Of a DNA stretch of 64,000 nt, positions 55,956 to 64,000 are shown piece by piece (position 1 is the stretch's first letter; each line of letters opens with the position of its first letter). The notes beneath the pieces were generated by a model, which made no database searches, was not told the DNA's origin, and saw nothing but the letters and a program-made list of their open reading frames with translations. The position numbers and the translations under genes are program-made. Where the stretch lies: NCBI GenBank assembly GCA_030710605.1, contig CP092882.1, forward strand, positions 2,561,319 to 2,625,318, written 5' to 3'. The stretch is from Cordylochernes scorpioides (lineage: Eukaryota; Arthropoda; Arachnida; Pseudoscorpiones; Chernetidae).

Positions 55956-56179
55956 CCTTCTTTCTATATAAAGGTTATACAAGAATTAAATGATATGTTT
56001 TCAAAGTAAATGGTGCGGCGGACACTCAGTCTGACCCCACACATCTGGAATAAGTGAGGGCGACACAAGGGAGACTTTCCACGGACGTCACTCGATCTTG
56101 TCTGATTTGTCCGCACCGATGGAACACTGGCTTAGTAGAACTCTCCTTTATCATCATCATTATTATTGTAAAGATAGAG

Positions 56180-56350
56180 GTTGCCTGGCCGGCATTCATA
56201 GTTCTATGAAAAATAGACACTTCGGCCAGTTAGAGTTTTTTTTATTTTTCTCAACGTTTCGACAAAAATCTTTTGTCTTGGTCAAGTTGTCGAAGCGTTA
56301 AGAAAATATAAAACTCTAACTGGCCGAAGAGTGTCTATTTTTCATAGAAA
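56180..56350. repeat. Penelope-type fold-back
   Basis: Left GGTTGCCTGGCCGGCATTCA and ACACTTCGGCCAGTTAGAGT; right AACTCTAACTGGCCGAAGAG. An inverted core lies at 56250-56286 (stem GACAAAA/TTTTGTC, GAAACGTTGAG on the - strand). Confidence 0.65.
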
Positions 56351-57240
56351 TATATTATCATCATCATCGTTATTATTATTATTACTATTAAAAGGTATAC
56401 CGTATCACATTTCCTATTATCTGTACTACATGTGACGTAACCTATGTGTCCCGTGATACCATGCTATGTGTACTCGCACCAGAGTCTGTGGTAACATCCC
56501 AATGTTCCATTCAATATACCTCTCCCTATATATATTGTTAGACCGTTTGTAGTTTAGCAAGGTCATAGACTTTGATTTCTTTCTCTGTGTTGTACACAGG
56601 GCGGTTGTCCATAGTCAAAGTTAATAAGTAAATTACCTTCTGAATTTTGAGTAAAATCATTCCTCCAGGGAAAAGTGTCTTTTCACAAACATTTTTATTG
56701 TTCTTTAGCTTTAGGGGCCCTTCTACCGGAGAAAACATGGTATAATGATACGCCAATAGAACACGAGTTAAATATAATCGGATACTATTTTACATATTTT
56801 TATGAAGATATAAAAATAGTATTTTTACATATTAACTATTATACAAATTGAGACAAAATATTTTAAAAATATATATCTCTAATAAGAGGACAAACAAATG
56901 AATAAATAAATATAGGCTACTAGAAAAAAACAAGGAAGCGAGGAATACATAGTTAGGCTGTAGTTATCATTCTAAATTTATTACCTTTGTTTGTTGTGTC
57001 TTCGTAGTTGGTGCTCCCAAGTCTTCGCGTTCGTCGCTTCTCCCCGAAATAAACAATGAAGATATAAACAATGCTACAAAAGGATGACACTATAAAAAGA
57101 ATGAGATGCTATAGTACAATTATATCTTAATATTTATTTTAAATAAAATATCAGAGATATCGAATAAATGATGAACCAAACATGATGCGACAATATTATG
57201 GATTATAAATACTATGGAATCCCAAATTAGCGTTGAACCT
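56351..57240 (+). other. Intron 3; no gene seen
   Basis: AT-rich; nothing recognised. Confidence 0.45.
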
Positions 57241-57247
57241 ATTTAAA

Positions 57248-57585
57248 TATATATGTGGTAAATTTTACATATATGTATTTTATGGTAAATTTTACATATA
57301 TGTATTTTATGGTAAATTTTACATATATGTATTTTATGGTAAATTTTACATATATGTATTTTGTGGTAAATTTTACATATATGTATTTTATGGTAAATTT
57401 TACATATATGTATTTTGTGGTAAATTTTACATATATGTATTTTATGGTAAATTTTACATATATGTATTTTATGGTAAATTTTACATATATGTATTTTGTG
57501 GTAAATTTTACATATGTGTATTTTGTGGTAAATTTTACATATATGTATTTTGTGGTAAATATCACATATATGTATTTTAGGATTT
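57248..57585. repeat. 27-bp tandem repeat, about 12 units
   Basis: Unit GGTAAATTTTACATATATGT plus ATTTTAT. The period is a multiple of three, so both strands show open frames made of nine-residue units (YGKFYIYVF and its counterparts); these are by-products. Confidence 0.93.
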
Positions 57586-59040
57586 CTCTCCTATCAGTCG
57601 TAGGGACAGGTAGAGCAGCAATAAGGCCTCCAAAGCTCAAATCCTGTTCCCCAAGTAAGTTTGGCGTGTAGCCACACGGCATATTGGAAAATTAAAGATA
57701 TTTTGATGAACCTCGTTTTTAATAAATGAAGTATGGATTGCTCTCTCCGTTTTCAAATATACGTAGATTAATCTTTAAAGAAAATAAATCGAATGTTTTT
57801 TTAGAGCGATGTTGTTTAAAATTGGGACTATTGGACCATACTGCATGTGATTTTTCAAACTTTTGGAAACCAGAATAACTCAGAAATATCTTCAGCTGAG
57901 CTCCTCCGAATGTATTCCTTTGTTGGAATGGATTTTTACTGGACTTTGATTCTCCAGTGGAAGTGTCCCCCAGTCGGTGTTGTTCCAACCAAGGTATATC
58001 ATTGGCAGAAATAGTAGTGGCACTATGAAACTGATATCTCTGATGATTATTATCTTTTTTTTTTTCAGATCCCTAAAATCCGCGAATTAACCTTTGATCT
58101 GACCTATTTACATACCCCTGGGTTGAAACAGCGACTCCTCCCACGCATAACTCATGACATACTTTCATCTAGGTATCTGTCGAGATATTTTGTTACGAAA
58201 CACAAAGATGAGGTTTTATTCCTATAGATGTGAGAATGGGATCTACCCCGAGAAGAAAGACAGACGAAGAAAGTTTCCCGCGCAGTAACAAGGGCACTCG
58301 AGCGGGATGCAAATACTCGCAGTTGGTCCGGGATGGGAGAAAGCACTTAGTGCACTTGGCAGGTCGATGTTGGTGGAGCTTGTATTGTTGGATGTTTGTA
58401 TTGTTGAATGGTGTTGTGGGTGTTTATATTGTTGAATGGTGTTGTGGCTGTTTGTATTGTTGGGTGAACGTGGTGACTTACTAGCCGTCTCTACCTGGCT
58501 GTTGTTGTAGTGCCGGGTCGTTTATAGTGTTGGAGTTGCTAGGTGTCGTTTCATAGGTGATTTGTCACTCGTGTGTCTGTAGGTGCTAGGGTATTTTTTG
58601 TAGATGTTGGGGTTTTGTTAACGGCGCTGTTGGGGGTGTAGCTACCTCACACCACCTATTCCGTGGTTCAGGGAAAGTCATGCAGCAGACTCCTTCTCCC
58701 CGAGACTCCCTCCCGCACACATCCTGCTCCCGCGGTCTTCTAGATGTATTTCTTACTCAGACTTCTCAGAATAGGTTATTCTTTGCTTACAACTTCTCTC
58801 TGTAGGACTTCTGTCGAATTCCTAAAATTGTTTTACGCGGGGAGGCGTTGTCGATTACAGCTTGTAACAATTCCTGAGTTGTCATTTCGACCCGATGTTG
58901 ATGGGATTGCTAGGTTGTCTTCTACACTGGATGTGACAGCTCATTCCTCCATATGCGGACTGCTGTGTAACACCATTGAGACAATCATTATGTCAAGTTT
59001 TATTTATATAAACTGACGATTAAAACACATCGACCTTTTC
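57586..59040 (+). other. Intron 3, right part; no gene seen
   Basis: A short degenerate tandem of GTTTGTATTGTTGAATGGTG words lies at 58375-58470. The rest is unique-looking. Confidence 0.5.
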
Positions 59041-59051
59041 AAACTTTTATT

Positions 59052-59092
59052 TCCCGAGGTTTCGTTGAGAACCACTTTGGTCCTTTACAAGG
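59052..59092 (-). other. GA-hairpin-GAAA motif, inverted copy
   Basis: On the - strand CCTTGTAAAGGACCAAAGTG then GTTCTCAACGAAACCTCGGG, with a GGACC/GGTTC stem. AAATAAAAG follows. It lies about 190 bp upstream of exon d. Confidence 0.4.
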
Positions 59093-59285
59093 TTCAATGT
59101 GAGGTGTTGTCGTCCATTTGTGGAAAATAGGAATACAGACACGTCTCTCGAGCGTGTTCAGGCGCCAACTCGGTGTCAAACCTTGAGAATCTCTAGAGTG
59201 GGTCTCGCCCCAACGTCGGGAAGTAGAAGACAATTGAAGCCACCACCGCCTCTGTCGCCAGTACGTCACAGCAGAGTTTGTGCAG

Positions 59286-59522
59286 ACGCCGGCCGAGTAC
59301 GAGGCGCAGTACGAGCGCAGCCGCCAGGAGTACAGCCGGTTCCACGGCTACGCCTACGATGGACTCTGGACCATCGCCCTGGCGCTCCAGTGGGTGGCGC
59401 AACAGCTGCGGACCCTCAGCGAGCCCTCCGGACTGTCGCTCAGGGACTTTCGGTACCGGGATCCCCTGTGGGGGCGTCTCTTCCGGGAGGCCTTCAACCA
59501 CACCTCCTTCACTGGGGTCACG
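59286..59522 (+). CDS. GABA-B receptor subunit, exon d (79 codons)
   Basis: After TTTGTGCAG| it reads TPAEYEAQYERSRQEYSRFH and GYAYDGLWTIALALQWVAQQ, then a DFRYRDPLWGRLFREAFNHT segment ending SFTGVT, with donor ACG|GTGAGT in phase 0. The F-GYAYDG-W-IALAL block and the N(x)TSF-GVTG segment are hallmark sequences of this receptor family; NHTS is a likely N-glycosylation site. Several AG dinucleotides lie just upstream; I chose the acceptor that joins ITVSGL to TPAEY, as in relatives. It ends precisely where the next exon supplies GPV. Confidence 0.95.
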
Positions 59523-60088
59523 GTGAGTTAGTTTCTCTGTCACACTTTGTCTTCATTGAAATCACGGAATTCTAACTTCCCGAGATACACTTTCTACGTG
59601 GAGATGAACGGATAAAACAATGTATTCTCATCAAAATGACACGTGTTTGCCGACCCGGGACGTCTGTCAGCTGCTCCGCGTTAATTGAAACTCCTGAGGG
59701 ATATTTACACCCAGACGATGATTAGCCCGGCTCTAATTGCTCCGAGAACTTCACTGGATCTCCTGTCACGTAGGGGCATATATAGGCCGATCAATCTACG
59801 GTGCTGTGGTTCATCACCAACTTCAAAACTGCATTGTTCTGATGGATATTTCAAGGGAGAGGTGCTTCCTTTGATATATCTACTTATACGAGATACTTTC
59901 TTTAAATTCCCGGAATGATTTAATTTTTAATATCTGACCGCGGACCAACAAAAGGTGCAAGAGTTTTCAATTCGTAAACTTAAAGCTTTAAAAACCCAAG
60001 ATTTATTTTCTTAAGATATTATTGTGCTCGGATAATATATTAATTGTGTTGACTATCAGCGTGTATCGGCCGTTACCTGATACCTGAA
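59523..60088 (+). other. Intron 4, left part; no gene seen
   Basis: Unique-looking sequence without recognised repeats. Confidence 0.45.
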
Positions 60089-61050
60089 ATTTCTGAACGA
60101 CGAAAGTGCATTCGTTTCTGTGTGAAAATAAAATTCTCTCCAGTTACAGAAGTGTTGCTGCTAAAAGCATTCGGCGAGACATGTCCAGAGAAAAACTCGG
60201 AAGTTTATGAATGGTATAGCCGCCTTAAAAGTGGAGGAAGCTCAACCCAAACAGAACAAACATTGATCAAATTATAGAAAAAAAAATACTAAAATAGGAA
60301 ATTTTATACGACAGGAACTCTAGGGATACGGTATTTCCGATGAAATTGATTCATTCCATTATTCACAACAATCTCTTCAAATGGTGAAGAAGTTGTCCAT
60401 ATTTGTCCCCTAGAACATCTTACACTCGGATCTGACACAGAGACGATGCTTGGAATGGTGGCAGATTATAATCAAGGGCTCAAGAAAGTGGTCACGGGGG
60501 ATGGAAATTTTGGTTTTGACCCAGACACCAGATGTAGATCAAAAGAATGGCGCGGTGAAGAAGAAACAAAACCAATAAAAGCTCGACTTCAGAATCCAAA
60601 CTCAAGTTTCTGTTTATGACATTTCTAATCATAAAGAACTGAGATACCATTATTTTTTCCGGAAGGACAAACCATAAACCAGCATGTCGATGTTTTGTGG
60701 CGGCTACGTGCAGTGATAAGGAGAAATGAAAAATGGGATTCTCGTGATTGGGTTTTCTACCACGATAAAGCCTCACCTAGATGTTAAAATTTTGAATTTC
60801 CTGACCAAGAACAAAGTTTCTATACTTACTCAGTCCCCATATTCACCAGACATTTCCCCAAACGAATTTATCTTACACAGTGAAACGAAAATTCCTTAAA
60901 GTGCAGCGAGTCACGAGAAGACAAAATTAAAAAATCGCCCAAGTTCCTTAGAAAGAAGACGGCTGTAAGAAAATGGTACAAAAATTGTGAAGCGAGCTGG
61001 CTTAGGTGTTTGGATGGGATTATATCCAACATTCCTGATTGAAAATTTCA
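60089..61050 (+). pseudogene. Mariner-type transposase, decayed
   Basis: An open stretch 60089-60279 encodes the DNA-binding region (ERRKCIRFCVKIKFSPVTEV, FGETCPEKNSEVYEWYSRLK then SGGSS). After stops and frameshifts, GDGNFGFDPDT (first catalytic Asp block), PEGQTINQHVDVLWRLRAVI, WVFYHDKASP (second Asp) and PYSPDISPNEF (third block, where D is expected after PC/PN) follow. RKWYKNCEASWLRCLDGI matches the C-terminal end. The order and wording identify a mariner transposase; several stops and the altered third aspartate make it inactive. Terminal inverted repeats were not found. Confidence 0.85.
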
Positions 61051-61194
61051 TTTGATCTTTTATTATTTTTATAATTTTTAAAAGTTCCCGGAATTAAATG
61101 AAAGTATATATTTTTTTGTATATATTTATTGTTTTTAAATAAAATAGTTATCGTATAAAAAAATATATCATATATATAATATTCTGGAATAATT

Positions 61195-61275
61195 AAAAAT
61201 CAACGAGAATAGTTGATATTTATTCCGATAGATGGCGCAAGCCATCAGCAACTTTCAGTTGCTCGATAAGAAGAA
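61195..61275 (+). repeat. Family G repeat
   Basis: AGTTGATATTTATTCCGATA, AGATGGCGCAAGCCATCAGC, AACTTTCAGTTGCTCGAT. Confidence 0.7.
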
Positions 61276-62080
61276 GCCTTTTTCTTAATATATAATATTA
61301 TAAATATACAATTATAATATACTCAATTATTATTATTCTAAAACTATATATAAACCGTATAGAAACAAAATTCAGTCCCATTGGGGTTCGCCAGGTTTAC
61401 TGGCAGTAACACATACTAACATCTCTATCCTATATCTATCCCTTGTTTTCTAAAAATTATATTGTAGCGTAGAAGTCTTGGAATATCTGAAGAAGTATTT
61501 ATTGATGACGTCACCAGTCGACAACAACCCAACTACCTACAGCTAGAGAATATCGAACAAACAAGCTAGGTAACTAAATGATGGTTTTATAAATATAAAG
61601 TAATAAATCTGATTTAAATATTGTCACTGAACAATTGAATAAATAATCTATTTTAATAAAATGCAAATTTCATAAGTGTTGTTCGCTAAAAACCTTCGTT
61701 ACAATGCATCAATTTCGACCAAATTTTCAACATTTATGTAAAACGAGATGGAGCAGGTTTTGCTTAACATCAAAATATTTTTCCTAACTTTAACATGCGT
61801 AACTTCGCTGTTATCGATTAAATACTAAAAAAATCAACAGAGTTAATTTTATTTATATATAAATACAAAAAAAATTCAGCAATTCATTCAACTTAATCTA
61901 AAAAAATATTCAAAACAAGCAATTTTAAGATAACACCATATGTAAAACAGTCGGCCAAGAAAACAACAACGATATTACATCTTTCTCACATATTCAGACA
62001 CAATCTTGATTAATAATTAAAACTAATCTTTAACATTGTTTATTATACTTCATAATATATAATATTCGTTAGGCAAACTT
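61276..62080 (+). other. Intron 4; no gene seen
   Basis: AT-rich; may include the body of the Helitron whose 3' end is at 62124, but I could not place its 5' end. Confidence 0.4.
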
Positions 62081-62083
62081 TCA

Positions 62084-62124
62084 CTCGGGTAAAACCCGGG
62101 CGAAGCCGGGTACACATCCGCTAG
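62084..62124 (+). mobile_element. Helitron 3' end
   Basis: CACTCGGGTAAAACCCGGGC, then GAAGCCGGG closes the hairpin, ten bases, CTAG, then T. The 5' boundary is unknown. Confidence 0.7.
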
Positions 62125-63267
62125 TATAATAATAAAATATAAATCATTTCTTCGCCACAATATTTTACAATTTTGAGTATTTTATTCTAATGTCGATAAA
62201 CTCCGAGCCATTGAATAATCACACCGGTGTTTCTAAATATGTACTTTGCCACAATAGAAATATATTGATAAGGTGAATCATTTTTGATAATCCCATTTAT
62301 GTTCGAATTTAATATGATATGCAAATTTGGTGCAAATCAAAAATAGGAAGATCAGGCATTTTAAATGATAAAGGGACAGGTCCTGATAGCCCAAATGGTC
62401 AACAGTCTGAAACGGCGCGCGTGTTTGGCTTGATGATTATAGAAAGGGCATTTGATCAAAATACAGGGGGTAAAAATTAAATCAGTTAATTTGATGTTAT
62501 TCCGATAGAGGGCGTTCTACTATCTTTAAATGTCTATTTCAATGATACGTTTTTTTTGTGTGTGTGTGTGTAAGACCTTTTTCTCCTGTCGGTGCGTTTA
62601 AAGTATGTAAGGATATTTTCAACAAGATCAAAAATTAAAACAACTCTGATAGTTAACGTTGATTTGGTCACACTAACATCTATAATTTGCATATCATATA
62701 AACACATATATGTAAATAAGTATAAAATACATATGCAAAGTCGAAAATAATTTTTACCCAACAGATGTCTAAAATAAAAACGTACTTTTAAATGACGCTG
62801 TTTCCTCTATGAAAACGCATTAAAAATGAATAATTTTTAGGTTAAAATGAGAGTTTTGCAATATTATTTATTTATGTAAATATTTAAATAGTTTTAAAAA
62901 TAGCTCGCGCAATAAAAGATTACCTTTAAAAACTGCTATCTAATATAATCCCAAGATTTGTTGCGCCATTTATTAAAAGTTTAAAGATAAACTCATTTCT
63001 ACCTTTTACGACCAGTGAAGTTTATTGATTTTCGAATAAAATTTGGGAGGAAGCCCCGTCCTCCTAAACCCGGCAGAAGTTTTTTTACTTGGCGAAGGAT
63101 GTTAAAGAAAAAGACGCAGACGACGACTTGAAATGTTATTAGCCGAGTTTCTAATTACTTACCAAAAGATAGATGTGGTTTTCGTCTGGTGGTAATTGAT
63201 CAGGGGATTATGGGTAGGCGACAAAAACCTAATTATTCAGGTGTGGATTAACTCGGTGGTGCTGCAG
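62125..63267 (+). other. Intron 4, right part; no gene seen
   Basis: AT-rich. A family G-like TTATTCCGATAGAGGGCGTT occurs at about 62497-62516 and a (GT)n run near 62557. Confidence 0.5.
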
Positions 63268-63328
63268 GGTCCTGTCAACTTTGTAAAGAACGAAAGGCGC
63301 GGCCTGATCCTCATCAAGCAGTTCCAAA
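63268..63328 (+). CDS. GABA-B receptor subunit, exon e (20 codons plus one base)
   Basis: After CTGCAG| it reads GPVNFVKNERRGLILIKQFQ and ends CAA A|GTAAGT in phase 1. It completes the GVT-GPV-F--NER strand pair at the end of the second lobe, a segment strongly conserved in GABBR2 and insect R3. The frame is open upstream of the acceptor, but that sequence has no family match. The following exons (linker and seven-helix domain) are beyond the window. Confidence 0.92.
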
Positions 63329-63626
63329 GTAAGTCTGATGCTCTTTCCTTCTTTCTCTTTCTTCTTTTTTTTTTTTTCGTAAGTTCGTCTGCTTTTTTAA
63401 AAGTTCGTCTGCTTTTTTTTAAAGTTCGTCTGCTTTTTTAAAAAAGTTCGACTGTTTTTAATAGACCTTTTTTTTTAGTTCGGCTGTTTTATTTTTTTAA
63501 GCCAAATGATTAGAATTGTTTAATTGTTTTATATAAATTGATTTTTGTTTATTTTCTAATAGTTATATTTAATTTAGTTGCACCAAAATTGTATATAATG
63601 AAGTATAATCTCTATATTATATATAA

Positions 63627-64000
63627 CTAGCCGAGTGACCCGGGCAACGCCCAGGGTTTACCCAAAGGGCCTGCAGAGACTTTAAAAGTATAGATGGTGG
63701 CTTAAAAATCGCAATGGGTATATGCAGATTTCCTAGAAGCAGCATTTCAAGTAAGGATAAGTAAAAATACTTTCTAAGTATAAATTCGTTAATTCGACCA
63801 TGTTTTGATTTCCAGAACCTATGAAATTACAAACAGTAATTCGACAATACCGATAATTCGACCCCTTGCGATAATTCGACCTTGATTTGATTTCCCAATC
63901 TCTGGCCTATCAAATAACAAACGGTAATTCGACAATATTAATTATTCACCACTTCTGATAATTCAACCATTTTAAAATGCAAATTTCGGCGATTGATGTT
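63627..64000 (-). mobile_element. Helitron 3' end, element continuing out of the window
   Basis: On the - strand the hairpin CTGGGCGTTGCCCGGG is followed by TCACTCGG and CTAG, then T. The interior to the right holds spaced AATTCGAC words (63790-63970). Confidence 0.65.

Noticed and set aside
57239-57682. Open frames with YGKFYIYVF-like repeats on both strands
   Set aside because: They come from a 27-bp AT-rich tandem repeat and mirror each other on the two strands.
59099-59285. Longer version of exon d
   Set aside because: The open frame upstream contains a Penelope-type repeat remnant and does not match the receptor; the join at TPAEY fits relatives.
63190-63267. Upstream extension of exon e
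   Set aside because: The frame is open, but the sequence before the CTGCAG acceptor has no family match, and exon d ends exactly where GPV should follow.

Overview
This is a eukaryotic, intron-rich and transposon-dense window from a bilaterian invertebrate. An arthropod-type GABA-B receptor is the best clue, but the species cannot be told from the sequence. The only host gene I can support is on the + strand. Five short, GC-richer exons (28281-28399, 35842-35907, 51912-52103, 59286-59522, 63268-63328) join in frame with GT..AG introns of about 7.4, 16.0, 7.2 and 3.7 kb. They encode about 225 residues of the extracellular Venus-flytrap domain of a metabotropic GABA receptor subunit, closest in remembered sequence to insect GABA-B-R3/GABBR2. 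The signal peptide, first lobe, seven-helix domain and tail lie outside the window or were not recognised. Nearly everything else is intronic or upstream repeat.

The left end (1-7000, - strand) is a nested pair of LTR retrotransposons. A Ty3/gypsy element (5' LTR 4051-4225, gag, pol, polypurine tract, start of the 3' LTR at 1-13) sits inside a Ty1/copia polyprotein, cutting it between integrase and reverse transcriptase. The copia leader keeps a primer-binding site matching half of initiator tRNA-Met.

From 7 to 26 kb there are many non-autonomous elements: Helitrons with hairpin-CTAG ends, short inverted-repeat elements of at least three families (A, B and a pogo-like one), tRNA-derived SINE-like elements, and Penelope-type remnants. 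From 26 to 28.3 kb a 40-bp satellite with no AG dinucleotide runs up to the 3' splice site of the first exon. Intron 1 holds an inverted array (29.6-30.5 kb) and an extremely AT-rich Penelope-like reverse transcriptase pseudogene (33.9-35.5 kb). Intron 2 holds a 50/57-bp satellite (39.6-41.7 kb), a GIY-YIG remnant, several fold-back elements and SINEs. The later introns hold a Helitron, a 27-bp satellite and a mariner transposase pseudogene.

Two patterns cut across the families. About nineteen sites carry a GA(N)A - hairpin - GAAA motif with changing but complementary stems, resembling the hammerhead-ribozyme core known from Penelope-like elements. The word AGATGGCGC, resembling a CTCF core, recurs at the ends of otherwise unrelated element families.
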